64,000 bases of DNA from DTHT01 sp037444625 (GTDB taxonomy: Bacteria; Acidobacteriota; Terriglobia; Bryobacterales; Bryobacteraceae). Below, one piece after another: positions 9,208 to 18,228 of this stretch (position 1 is its first letter; each line of letters opens with the position of its first letter). The stretch spans positions 1-64,000 of the forward strand of contig JBBIMA010000010.1 in NCBI GenBank assembly GCA_037444625.1, given 5' to 3'. Below the pieces are notes generated by a model. It saw only the letters and a program-made list of their open reading frames with translations. It was not told the DNA's origin and searched no databases. Position numbers and translations under genes: made by a program.

Positions 9208-10565
9208 GGCTCCAGGGGGGTGACGGTAAGGGTGACCTTCTCTGGTTTGGCAGGCAGCTCCGCACGCACGCCGTGCGAATTCCGCACGCCGAGATTGCCG
9301 GTGACGTCGAACAGCCCCCAATCGCCTTCGGTCTGCTCGTAGATCACTGCCGGGCGGTCCCGCTCGTCTTCGATGACGCAATCGAGGAAATCCAGGCCGC
9401 CGAATCGCGTGGTTACGCTCCGGCGGAACAGGTGCAGCCAGACCGGAGCCCAGGCGCCTCGGTAGGCGCGGTTCCTGGCCGCGTTGCGGATCAAGCAACC
9501 GACGAACCTGACGCGCGCTTTGAGGGACGACTTATCCTGCACCTTGATGCCGTAGCCTTCCGTATTCTCCACCGTGCAGTTGCGGAACTCGATCAGGCCC
9601 GCCGGGCCGTCGTCGGCGACCTTGGTGACCCGGATGCCGCTTCCGTGACGGCTGCTGACGCGGCACTGATCAAACAGGATCGAGACGTCGCCCGAGGCTG
9701 CTTTGAGGTTAGCCAGAAAGACCTCGATCCCGTCGCCGTAGTTATCCTCAAACCGGCAATTGCGAAAAACGACCTGCTGAATGCGCTCCTCGGGCCGGTC
9801 GGGCTCGATGTCCACGCCCGCCGAGGGAGGCGTGCCCCAGGTGTTCCGGAAGACGCTGTTCTCGACGGTCAGTCCCTGGGCGCTGATGACGCTGATGCCC
9901 TGACGGTAGTGGTTTTCGCACAGAACGTCGCGTATGTAGACGTGCTTGCAGTACGGCTGTCGGCCGCCGGCCACGAAGATTCCGTCGCCGCCGCTGTCGC
10001 GCAAAGTCAGCCCGTAGATCCGCACGTTGGTGCAACCGCGCAGCGAAAGGGTCATGCGCCATTCGGCTTTGGCGTACTGGCCGAACCAGCGATTCCAGCC
10101 GAACTCGACCAGCGTCTTACCGGCCATGTAGTCCCGTTTGTGCATGCGCAGGGTGGCGCCGTAGCCCCGGATCACCAGGTTGGAGACGTCCTGAGCGGTG
10201 AAAAGGCTGTCGCCTGCGCCCCGGAACTCGCCGCGCTTGGCCGCGACGACCACGCCGTCCTCCAGGATCAGTTCCTGATTGGACGCCAGGCGGATGGGAC
10301 GCACGATCCACTCGCTGCTCATTTTGGGGACGATGACGCGCCGGGCGCCCGAGTGGATGGCGGCCTGGAGGGCCTGGGTGGCGTCGTCGGGATCGAAGCC
10401 CCACCAGGCCGCGTTGGCGGTGGTGCGCTTGCCGGAGAGGACTTCGCGCACCGCCTCGGGGTTGCGGGCGTCCGGCGGCGGGGAGACCTGGCCGGCCGCG
10501 CAGGCGCCCAGTCCCAGCCAAAGCGCCAGCCGGCATGTCCGGTTCGCGAGTCGGTTGCTTTTCAT
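9204..10565 (-). CDS. Secreted right-handed beta-helix protein (pectate-lyase-like fold)
   Basis: A 453-residue protein with a signal peptide (about 1-26, ending GACAAGQ). The N-terminal WWGFDPDDATQALQAAI stretch is typical of pectin-lyase-fold proteins. Repeated N-x-x-V/I-x-G coils follow, such as NLVIRGYGATL, NVRIYGLTL and QVVFRNCRF. Such proteins are polysaccharide lyases, glycosidases or epimerases. No catalytic triad can be assigned with confidence. It is the third gene of the locus, 13 bases after the IclR gene, and its stop overlaps the start of the membrane protein. Confidence 0.8.
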   Translation of the reverse strand: MKSNRLANRTCRLALWLGLGACAAGQVSPPPDARNPEAVREVLSGKRTTANAAWWGFDPDDATQALQAAIHSGARRVIVPKMSSEWIVRPIRLASNQELILEDGVVVAAKRGEFRGAGDSLFTAQDVSNLVIRGYGATLRMHKRDYMAGKTLVEFGWNRWFGQYAKAEWRMTLSLRGCTNVRIYGLTLRDSGGDGIFVAGGRQPYCKHVYIRDVLCENHYRQGISVISAQGLTVENSVFRNTWGTPPSAGVDIEPDRPEERIQQVVFRNCRFEDNYGDGIEVFLANLKAASGDVSILFDQCRVSSRHGSGIRVTKVADDGPAGLIEFRNCTVENTEGYGIKVQDKSSLKARVRFVGCLIRNAARNRAYRGAWAPVWLHLFRRSVTTRFGGLDFLDCVIEDERDRPAVIYEQTEGDWGLFDVTGNLGVRNSHGVRAELPAKPEKVTLTVTPLEP

Positions 10566-10578
10566 CGAGCCGCCTTCC

Positions 10579-11421
10579 TCAACGATCGCGCGGCGAGGCG
10601 GCCGGGGCCCGGCCCGTCCGTACCAGAGCCTCGGAGATGGTCCGGGCCGCCTCGACCACTCGCCGGATCATCGCTTGCTGATCGTGCTGGGCGAGCCGGA
10701 CCACGGGCGGCGAGATGCTGATCGCGCCGATCACCTCGCCGTCCGGAGCGCGCACCGGCGCGGCGAAGCAATATCCGTGCAGCGTGCTTTCCTCGGCGTC
10801 CACCGCATATCCCTGCCGGGCGATGCGTGCGAACTCCTCCTGCAACTGGCGCTCGTCCACGATCGTGCTCGGCGTGAAGCGCACGATGCCGTAAGAACGC
10901 AGCAGTCTTTCCCGTCGCTCCTCGCTCTGGAAGGCGGCGATGCACTTGCCCAACGCGCTGGCATGGGGCGGAATGATCCGGCCCACGGTGTTGCCCATCC
11001 GAACCGCCTCGGGACTCTCGACCACCTGCACCACCTCGATGTGGTTGTCCATGAGCACCGCCAGGCCGACGCTTTCCCGGAACTCGCGCACCAGCTCCCG
11101 CAACGGCCCCTGGGAGGCCTCGATCAAGCGCGCCAGAAGCCCGCGCGGCAACCCGGCGGACGCATCCGGCCGGGCCCTGTACCTGCCCTCGGCGTCGGTT
11201 TCCACGTACTGGTTCACCTCCAGCGTGTGGCAGATCCGAAGCATGGAGCTCTTGCCCAGCCGCAGGCGAGAGGCCAACTCGGTCAGCGTCAGGGGGTGGG
11301 GCGCATGGCGGAGCAGCTCGAGAACCTCCAACGCCTTGCCTACCGCCCGGATGTAATAGGGATCCCTCCGCTCGATGGCCCTCTGCCGCCTCTCCTTGGA
11401 GGTCGTAAGTCCCGTCTTCAT
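10579..11421 (-). CDS. IclR-family transcriptional regulator of the glycan-type locus
   Basis: A 280-residue regulator. An N-terminal winged helix (about 20-90, with LTLTELASRLRLGKSSMLR) is followed by the IclR effector domain (HASALGKCIAAF, GYAVDAEESTLHGYCFAAPV, VIGAISISPP). The ATG at 11421 lies 14 bases after AGGAGGAG, so the ribosome site is a little distant. The gene sits 89 bases after the TonB receptor and 13 before the beta-helix gene on the same strand. It probably senses a small sugar acid or aromatic breakdown product and controls this locus. The ligand is unknown. Confidence 0.9.
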   Translation of the reverse strand: MKTGLTTSKERRQRAIERRDPYYIRAVGKALEVLELLRHAPHPLTLTELASRLRLGKSSMLRICHTLEVNQYVETDAEGRYRARPDASAGLPRGLLARLIEASQGPLRELVREFRESVGLAVLMDNHIEVVQVVESPEAVRMGNTVGRIIPPHASALGKCIAAFQSEERRERLLRSYGIVRFTPSTIVDERQLQEEFARIARQGYAVDAEESTLHGYCFAAPVRAPDGEVIGAISISPPVVRLAQHDQQAMIRRVVEAARTISEALVRTGRAPAASPRDR

Positions 11422-11510
11422 CGCCGTCGCCGTGGGCTCCTCCTGGTACGATTGTGACAAAATCCGGCCCGCCCGGCCTTCCGCACGCGCCCCGGGCCCA
11501 TCGCGCGATC

Positions 11511-14500
11511 TCAGAAACGCAACTTGAACTGCAAGGCGATCGTGCGCGGGTCGTTGTTCTGCGTCAGCGTCAATTGCCCGAACGAGCCGCTGGTCACATC
11601 GAGCGATGCCATCCGGGACAGGAAGGGGTGGTTGAAAAGGTTGATGAAGTCCGCCCGCAACTCGAGACGCATGCGCTCGTAAATCGGAACGGCCTTGTGG
11701 AGGCCGAAATCGAAATTGTGCACGCCCATGAAGCGCACATCCGGGAATCGGGTGGGAAAATCGCGCAGGGTATAGGGCGCGGGCCCCCTCACTCTCGGGA
11801 ACAAAGAGGTGTCGAACCACCTGTAAAAGCTCTTCTGCTCGGCGGGCAACTTCGCGCTTCTGGCCTGCAAGGGGGCGGCGTTGGGGAAATCAATCGGGAA
11901 CCCGCTGGCTTGGGTGACGCTCCAGGAGAAGATCCAGTCTCCCGCCAGGTAATTCAGCGCCCTGGGCATGGAACCGCCGAAGCGCCGGCCCCGCCCCAGC
12001 GGCAGCTCGTAAGTTCCCACGATGGTCAGCCGTTGAGGCAGATCGAAGGGCGTGAGGCGATGATCGAGCACCGACCGGGCCGGCTCGGCCGGATTGAAGT
12101 CCTGGGCGTTCAGAAATTGCAGGCGCTCCAGGCACTTGGAAATGGTGTAGGCGGTGATCCAAGTGAAGCCCCGCCGAAAACGGCGCGTCACCACGGTTTG
12201 CAGGGCGTCGTATCGCGTGTCTCCGATCGGCATGATCGTCCCGCTGACCTGGGTGAACTGGGGATAGGCGTACATCAAGTACTGGAGAGGTATCGTCGGC
12301 CCGTTCATGCTGGCGTTGGCCGGCAGCAAGCCCCGGAACGGATTGGGAACCGGCTGAAGGTAGTAGGAGCTGGGCTGATACAGCTTGTCGCGGGGTATGA
12401 AGTTGTAACCCGCGCTAACTTGGAGGTCCTGAGTGTAATTGCCCACATAAGTGACTTCCAGCACCAAGTCCTGCGGCAGCAAGCGCTCGAATCCGGCCGA
12501 GACCTGATACGACGTGGCAGGATGGAAGCCTTGGTGCAGAAATGTGACGCCGCTGCCCAGGAAGGTGGCCAGACCGAGGGACTTACCGACGGGCTTGATC
12601 AAACCGTCGGGGAACGGATCGCTCAGGGTCACCGCGGGGGTCAGGCCGCCGTCGCGGCTGGCGATCAAGGGCGTGGTGGCGCTGAACCCGTTCGTGGCGC
12701 CGGCCCCTTGCCAGTCCGGATCGGCCACGCCCAGCTTGTAGAGGCCGAAGCCCGCCCGGAGGACCGTCTTGCGGTCCAACTGGAACGCCAGTCCCAGGCG
12801 CGGTTGGAAATCCCGGTAGTGAGGTTGCCAGGCGTACCGGGCGCTGCCTTGGGTTCCGGCGAACAGCAATCCGCCCTTCAAGTCGCGGCAGGCGGGGCAG
12901 TTCTCCACCCCGGCCGCCGCCTTCACCTGGGCCGCGATCGGAATCGGCTGGTCGAAGGCAAATCCCTTGGTGGTCTGGTTATACCTCTCCCACAGCGGCG
13001 TCTGGTAATCCCAGCGCAAGCCGACATTGAGAGTGAGGCGGCGGTGAACTTTCCAGTCGTCCTGGAAATAGAGCGCGTAGTAGCGGGCGTTCCAATACGG
13101 CTTGATGTTGAGGTCCACGCTGCCCTGGCTGGGGTAACCCAGCAGAAGCGTCGCGGCCTCGTTGCCCGCGGCGGCCATGCTGACCAACGGATTGGGCCCT
13201 TGCGTCCAGTTCTTGCCGAAGCCGAAGAAGCCAGAGGGGTTCCCCGCCATGATGCGCCCGTCGCCGTAGTGTCGGGCCTCGACCCCCAGCTTGAGCAGGT
13301 GGCTCCGAATCGCCCGGCCCAGGTTGCCTTGCAAGCTCAAGGTCTGCTGCGCGATCAGGTACTTGACGCGGTTGTCGCTGCCGCCGCCGTAAGTGCCGAA
13401 ATTCAGCGCGGGAAACTGCAACTGCCAGAACTGCGACACCAGCGAGGCCGGCAGCCCCAAATCGAGCGGATTGAACTTGGCCGCTACGTCGTTGGAGCGG
13501 ATCTGCTCGGTGCGATTCCACCCGCCCCGCAGGTCCAAGGTCGTGCTGGGCGAGAGGCTGGCGGACCAATCCAGTACTCCGTGCCAGTTCCGATTGCCGG
13601 CCGGCGTGACGCCCCCGAAATTCAACAGCGGCGCCACGTCGCCCGGGCGGCCTCCGAACACGCCGGGGCTGAATTGCGTGTTATAGGTTCCGCCCCACTG
13701 GACGTAAAGGGCATGCCGGTCCGATAGCCGGAAATCCAGACGGGCAAGTAACTGCTTTACGATCCATTCGCTGACGTAGGAGTTCAGGAAGTTATTGCTC
13801 TGGTTGGGGCCGATACCCGGGAAGTTAGGTTTTGGAAAGTAGCTCATGATCTTGGCGCCCACCGGGTTGAAACGGGCCCGGGGAATCCGGTTGTCGGGAA
13901 ACGGGTCGCGCGCATACGTCTTGCCGTCGGGGCCGAGTCGGGTGGTCGTCGGGTCGTAAATGATAACCGGCTGGCCGGCGGCCGTGCGGGCCCCGGAGAA
14001 ATCACCCTCGTGCATGGCGGCCAGCGGGACCGTCGCCGTGCCGCTTCCGGGAGTCTTCTGAGGATAGTAATCCATGGACATCATGAAGAAGGCCTTGTTG
14101 CGGGCGTCCACGATCTTGGGCAGCAAAATCGGCCCGTCCACTTCGAAGCCCGAGTTGTTCAAGCGGTTGGACGGCTTGCGCGTGCCGGTTCGGTTGTATT
14201 CGAACCGGTTGGCGTTCAGCGCGGAGTTGAAGTGGCGGTTGAACACCACGCCGTGGAGCTGGTTGGTCCCGGCCTTGGTGGTGATGGTGACGAAGCCCCC
14301 GCCGGTGCGCCCGTAGGAGGCGTCGTAGGTGTTGGTCTTGACCTGGAGCTCGTGGACCGCTTCCACGGCGGGCGTGAAGGAGACGTTATTGTTGTTGTTC
14401 GTGCTGGTGACGCCGTTCACCAGCACGTCGTTGTTCCAGACACGCCCGTTGTTCAAGGCGGCGTTGCCGTTGATCATGAACTGGGAGCCGCCTTGGGTGC

Positions 14501-15035
14501 CCGCCAGCCCCACGCCCGTTCCCGGATTCTGGGAAAAGTTGTTCCGGATCACCCCGGGCATCACGAACACCAGCGAGAACACGCTCGTTCCGGTATTGGG
14601 CAAGTACTGCACCATAACCGAGGGCACCAGCCCGCCGCGGTTGGCGGTCTCCGTCTGCAAAGGGCTGAGTTGTTCGGAAACCGTGACGCTCTCGGTCGCC
14701 GTGCCCAGCTCGAGCTGAACGTTCACAGCGACGCGCTCGGCGATGCCCAGGGTGAAGTTCTCCCGGACGTATTTCTTGAAACCGCTGGCCTCCACGGCCA
14801 GGGCGTAGCTGCTGGGCAGAAGGAACTCGAAGCTGTAGCGGCCCACCTCGTTGGTGGTCGTCGCCCAAGTCGTTTTGCGCTGGAGATCGGTCAGCTCGAC
14901 CCGGGCGCCTACTACGGCGGCGCCGGTGGGGTCGGTCACCAGACCGCTGAGGGTGGCGCGAAACTCCTGGGCGGAAGTCGCGGCCATACCGAGCAGAAGG
15001 CCGATCAAGAGCCGGCCGGCTTGGGGGGTGAACAC
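11511..15035 (-). CDS. TonB-dependent receptor, Oar-like, with carboxypeptidase-regulatory-like N-domain
   Basis: A 1174-residue outer-membrane receptor. A signal peptide (about 1-23) is followed by a CarboxypepD_reg-like beta-sandwich (about 27-110, with GLVTDPTGAAVVGARVEL), a plug domain, and a long beta-barrel. The last residue is Phe (ALQFKLRF), as is usual for barrel proteins. Oar-like receptors are abundant in Solibacter-type Acidobacteriota and are not paired with SusD. The GTG start at 15035 follows GAGGAGG. It is the first gene of a locus with an IclR regulator and secreted carbohydrate-active proteins, so it probably takes up an oligosaccharide. Confidence 0.93.
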   Translation of the reverse strand: MFTPQAGRLLIGLLLGMAATSAQEFRATLSGLVTDPTGAAVVGARVELTDLQRKTTWATTTNEVGRYSFEFLLPSSYALAVEASGFKKYVRENFTLGIAERVAVNVQLELGTATESVTVSEQLSPLQTETANRGGLVPSVMVQYLPNTGTSVFSLVFVMPGVIRNNFSQNPGTGVGLAGTQGGSQFMINGNAALNNGRVWNNDVLVNGVTSTNNNNNVSFTPAVEAVHELQVKTNTYDASYGRTGGGFVTITTKAGTNQLHGVVFNRHFNSALNANRFEYNRTGTRKPSNRLNNSGFEVDGPILLPKIVDARNKAFFMMSMDYYPQKTPGSGTATVPLAAMHEGDFSGARTAAGQPVIIYDPTTTRLGPDGKTYARDPFPDNRIPRARFNPVGAKIMSYFPKPNFPGIGPNQSNNFLNSYVSEWIVKQLLARLDFRLSDRHALYVQWGGTYNTQFSPGVFGGRPGDVAPLLNFGGVTPAGNRNWHGVLDWSASLSPSTTLDLRGGWNRTEQIRSNDVAAKFNPLDLGLPASLVSQFWQLQFPALNFGTYGGGSDNRVKYLIAQQTLSLQGNLGRAIRSHLLKLGVEARHYGDGRIMAGNPSGFFGFGKNWTQGPNPLVSMAAAGNEAATLLLGYPSQGSVDLNIKPYWNARYYALYFQDDWKVHRRLTLNVGLRWDYQTPLWERYNQTTKGFAFDQPIPIAAQVKAAAGVENCPACRDLKGGLLFAGTQGSARYAWQPHYRDFQPRLGLAFQLDRKTVLRAGFGLYKLGVADPDWQGAGATNGFSATTPLIASRDGGLTPAVTLSDPFPDGLIKPVGKSLGLATFLGSGVTFLHQGFHPATSYQVSAGFERLLPQDLVLEVTYVGNYTQDLQVSAGYNFIPRDKLYQPSSYYLQPVPNPFRGLLPANASMNGPTIPLQYLMYAYPQFTQVSGTIMPIGDTRYDALQTVVTRRFRRGFTWITAYTISKCLERLQFLNAQDFNPAEPARSVLDHRLTPFDLPQRLTIVGTYELPLGRGRRFGGSMPRALNYLAGDWIFSWSVTQASGFPIDFPNAAPLQARSAKLPAEQKSFYRWFDTSLFPRVRGPAPYTLRDFPTRFPDVRFMGVHNFDFGLHKAVPIYERMRLELRADFINLFNHPFLSRMASLDVTSGSFGQLTLTQNNDPRTIALQFKLRF

Positions 15036-15109
15036 GGCAGCCTCCTCGAGCTCGGCGGGGATGGTTCCCGGCGTGTCGGGCCGGGGGGCGTTGGTCCGAG
15101 CTCAGGGCG

Positions 15110-15138
15110 ATGGTACCACAATATATCAGCTATGTCAA
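15110..15138 (-). promoter_or_regulatory. Promoter of the IclR/TonB-receptor locus
   Basis: On the minus strand, TTGACA (15138-15133), a 17-bp spacer and TACCAT (15115-15110) make a good sigma-70 promoter in an AT-rich island of otherwise GC-rich DNA. Predicted +1 is near 15103, giving a leader of about 68 bases. An AATGAAAC half-site lies just upstream (15159-15152), without a matching second half. Confidence 0.65.
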
Positions 15139-15237
15139 TATCTGTTCTATAGTTTCATTTTTTTTCAGCCGTTCCGCTTGCGTCGGAGCCGATTCGTCCC
15201 GCTGGAAGCCCCGTTTGGCGGCCCGAGGCCCGCCCCC

Positions 15238-16488
15238 TCACTCGTAGCGCAAGGCTTCCACCGGATCCAGACGCGCCGCCTTGGCTGCCGGCCAGATGCC
15301 GAAGAACAGGCCCACCCCCACGGAGACGATCACCCCTGAAGCGGCCGCCCAGAGCGGCACTGAGGTCGGCAGGTTGGGGAACAGCAGCCCGGCCGCCCGG
15401 GAGATCACCCAACCCAGCGACATGCCCAGCAAGCCCCCCAGCGCCGTCAGCACGACGGCCTCGGTCAGGAACTGGAGAATGATGTCGGAGCGCCGGGCCC
15501 CCACCGCCTTCCTCACTCCGATCTCGCGCGTGCGCTCGGTGACCGAGACCAGCATGATGTTCATCACGCCGATGCCGCCCACCAGCAGCCCGATCGAGCT
15601 GAGCACCACCATGACGATGGCCGTCACCGCCATGATCCGCCGGAAGTCCTCGAGCATCTGTTCGGGGGTGGAGAGGGCGAAGCTGTCCGGGGCGTCGTGC
15701 GGCACGCGGCGCTCGATGCGCAGCACGCTGCGCACTTCGTCCATGGCCTGCGCCAGCCGCCCTTCCCGCGCGATCACCACCAGCAGGTGCTCCCGCGCGT
15801 TGGGGAACATCTTGCGCATGGTGAAATAGGGCAGCAGGATGCGTCGGTCCTCCTCTCCCGGGAAGGAGGCCGCCGGGCGCTCCATCGCCCCGATGATCTG
15901 GAAAGGCCGCCCGTTGACCTCGATCCACTTGCCCGTCGGATCCAGGTTCGGGAACCAGAGCTTCTGAATGTCCTCGCCGATGACGCAGACCGGCAGGCGG
16001 TGCTCATTGTCGGTCTGGGAGATGAAGCGGCCGTACTTCATCACCGTGCCGCCGAAGGCGTAGGCTTCCTCGGTGCCGCCCAGCTCGAAGTTGTAAAGGT
16101 CGTCGCCCTTGTAGCGGGCGCGATCCATGCCGAAGCGCGAGAAGACGTTGGGGCTGAGCAGGTACGGACTGACGTGCTCGACCGAAGGGCAACGCTCGGC
16201 GATGGCCCGAGCGTTCTCCAGGGTGAGCGGCTTGCGATTGCGCTCCTCGGCGCTCAGGCGGCCCACCCGCGGGCCGATCCGGAACTTGAACACCAGGATC
16301 GTATTGGGCCCCATCGAGCGGAAGATGTTGCTCACCGCTCCGTCCAGCCCGGTGATGATCGAACCCACCCCGATCACGGTGGCCGTCCCGATGATCACCC
16401 CCAGCACGGTGAGGAAGCTGCGCAGCTTGTGCGCCCGGATGGTTCCCAGCGCCATGCCCGCGCCCGAGCGCATCGTCTCCCAGGTCAT
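15238..16488 (-). CDS. MacB-like ABC transporter permease (FtsX type), downstream copy
   Basis: A 416-residue permease: an N-terminal membrane segment (about 20-45, SFLTVLGVIIGTATVIGVGS), a large periplasmic MacB_PCD domain, and a C-terminal FtsX-type three-segment unit. The typical motifs VLSSIGLLVGGIGVMNIMLVS and TREIGVRKAVGARRSDI are present, and it ends in DPVEALRYE. Its ATG overlaps the stop of the upstream permease (ATGA). MacB-type proteins export peptides or lipids, or transmit force across the envelope, with a partner ATPase. No ATPase lies beside this pair. Confidence 0.9.
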   Translation of the reverse strand: MTWETMRSGAGMALGTIRAHKLRSFLTVLGVIIGTATVIGVGSIITGLDGAVSNIFRSMGPNTILVFKFRIGPRVGRLSAEERNRKPLTLENARAIAERCPSVEHVSPYLLSPNVFSRFGMDRARYKGDDLYNFELGGTEEAYAFGGTVMKYGRFISQTDNEHRLPVCVIGEDIQKLWFPNLDPTGKWIEVNGRPFQIIGAMERPAASFPGEEDRRILLPYFTMRKMFPNAREHLLVVIAREGRLAQAMDEVRSVLRIERRVPHDAPDSFALSTPEQMLEDFRRIMAVTAIVMVVLSSIGLLVGGIGVMNIMLVSVTERTREIGVRKAVGARRSDIILQFLTEAVVLTALGGLLGMSLGWVISRAAGLLFPNLPTSVPLWAAASGVIVSVGVGLFFGIWPAAKAARLDPVEALRYE

Positions 16489-17726
16489 TTCTCGTACCTC
16501 AGGGCGGCGATGGGATCCAGCTTGGCCGCCGTCCGCGCCGGATACATGCCGAAGAACAGGCCCACCCCGGCCGACAGCCCTACTCCCAGCACGACGGCGT
16601 AGGCCGGAATGGCGCTCGGAACCGGCGTCAGGTTGCGCACCAGCGCCGAGACGATCCAGGCCAGCAGCACCCCGATCAGCCCGCCGGCGGCCGCCAGCAT
16701 CGAGGACTCCACCAGGAACTGGTTCAGGATGTCCCGCTGCCGCGCCCCCACCGACTTGCGGATGCCGATCTCATGCGTCCGCTCGGTCACCACCGCCATC
16801 ATGATATTCATGATCACCACCCCGCCCACCACCATGAAGACCGACACCACCGCCACCGCCGTGGCCGCAATCGCTCCCGTGAGCTGGTTCCAGCGAGCCA
16901 CCAGCGAATCCGAACTGAAGATCCCGAAGTTGTCTTCCTGGCCCGGGCGCAGGTGGCGCCAGGCGCGCACCAGCATGCGGATTTCCTCCTGCGCCTGATA
17001 GAGGTACTCGGGGGCGACGGCCTTGGCCGCATAGCGCAGCCCCTGCCGCGCGCCGTACATCTTGAAGAACGTCTGGATGGGGATCATCACGAAGTTGTCG
17101 CGCGACTGCCCGAAGACGTTGCCTTGCGCCTTGGCCACCCCGATGACCTCGAAGGGGCGGCCCGCCAGGTGCACCGTCTTGCCGATCGGGTCGGTCGCGG
17201 GAAAACACTTCTCCTTGATGTCGTTGCCGATGAAGGCCACCGGCAGCCGCCGCCGGTCGTCGCTCTCCGCCAGAAACCGCCCCAGCGCCGTGCGTGTGTT
17301 GGTCAGCATGCCCATGTTGGCGCTCACCCCGGCCAGTTGAACCTCCTCGATCTCTTCTCCCCCGCAGTGCACGTTGATCCGCCGTCCCGATTGCATCCCC
17401 AGCGCGCTCACCAGCGAGGCCTTCGAGCGCAGGAACTCGAACTCCTCCGGGCTGAGCTCGGGATTCTTCTTGAGCATCTCGACGAATTTCTTGGGATCGA
17501 ACTGTCCCATCACCGGGAAGCGGTCCACGCGGAAGCCGTCCACCCCCATGTCGGAGACCGTCTCGGCGATGTAGACGTCCATGCCGTGAATCACCGACAT
17601 CACGGCGATCAGGGTGGTCGTGGCCAGGATGATCCCCAGCAGGGTCAGAAAGCTGCGCAGCTTGCTGGAAGCCAGCGAGGCCGCGGCGACCGACACGGCC
17701 TCCCACAGCGAGGCGGTAGACCTCAT
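16485..17726 (-). CDS. MacB-like ABC transporter permease (FtsX type), upstream copy
   Basis: A 413-residue paralogue of the next gene with the same plan: one N-terminal membrane helix, a periplasmic domain with MacB_PCD character, and three C-terminal helices. It carries VGGVVIMNIMMAVVTERT and HEIGIRKSVGARQRDIL and ends in LDPIAALRYEK. The start is ATG at 17726, with TTG at 17729 directly before it. It lies only 46 bases after the fliJ stop on the same strand, so it may be transcribed with the flagellar operon. Two different permease subunits suggest a heterodimer. Confidence 0.9.
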   Translation of the reverse strand: MRSTASLWEAVSVAAASLASSKLRSFLTLLGIILATTTLIAVMSVIHGMDVYIAETVSDMGVDGFRVDRFPVMGQFDPKKFVEMLKKNPELSPEEFEFLRSKASLVSALGMQSGRRINVHCGGEEIEEVQLAGVSANMGMLTNTRTALGRFLAESDDRRRLPVAFIGNDIKEKCFPATDPIGKTVHLAGRPFEVIGVAKAQGNVFGQSRDNFVMIPIQTFFKMYGARQGLRYAAKAVAPEYLYQAQEEIRMLVRAWRHLRPGQEDNFGIFSSDSLVARWNQLTGAIAATAVAVVSVFMVVGGVVIMNIMMAVVTERTHEIGIRKSVGARQRDILNQFLVESSMLAAAGGLIGVLLAWIVSALVRNLTPVPSAIPAYAVVLGVGLSAGVGLFFGMYPARTAAKLDPIAALRYEK

Positions 17727-17772
17727 CAACAGGGAAGACGCTCCCCAGGGCGGGTTTGTTCCGGCGGGCTGC

Positions 17773-18207
17773 TCAGCGCCGGCCCCAGCGGGCCAGAAAA
17801 ACCTCCGCCGCCAGCGCTTCCAGCTCGCGGTCCGCTTCCGCCTGCCATTCGGCCAGCCGGCGCTCCTTCAGTTTTTCGATCAGTCGCACGTCGCGCCGGG
17901 CCTCCAGCACGCGCTCGCGCTGCGCGGCCAGGCGCCCTTCGCAAGCGGTTTCGGCCTGTTCCAGCCGGACCCGCTCGCGCGCCAGCCGCAGCCGGTAGGC
18001 CTCCAGAGCGGCCAGCTCCTCGGCCCGGATCGAAGCCTGCCCGAGCAACTCCCGCTCGGCTCGCTGCCGGGCCTGGCCGATCTGCCCGATCCGCTCCCGG
18101 ATCGCGTCCCGCTCGGCCGCCAGGGATCGCAGCCGGGACTCCTCCTGCTCGAGCCGGCGCTGCCGCCAGCGCAGAGCGCCTTCCAGCGGGAACGCGAAGC
18201 GCTTCAT
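17773..18207 (-). CDS. fliJ: Flagellar export chaperone FliJ
   Basis: A 144-residue, highly charged, almost wholly coiled-coil protein starting MKRFAFPLEGALRWRQRRLE, as in FliJ. FliJ is the stalk of the export ATPase FliI and couples it to the FlhA gate. Its place directly after fliI fits. The sequence is Arg/Glu-rich and poorly conserved in this family, so the name rests on length, coiled coil and position. Confidence 0.85.
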   Translation of the reverse strand: MKRFAFPLEGALRWRQRRLEQEESRLRSLAAERDAIRERIGQIGQARQRAERELLGQASIRAEELAALEAYRLRLARERVRLEQAETACEGRLAAQRERVLEARRDVRLIEKLKERRLAEWQAEADRELEALAAEVFLARWGRR

Positions 18208-18228
18208 CCGCCGCCCGCTCCCCTCCGG

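Noticed and set aside
15152..15159. KdgR-like half-site AATGAAAC upstream of the IclR-locus promoter
   Set aside because: Only one half of the palindrome is present, so it does not support a KdgR-type operator.
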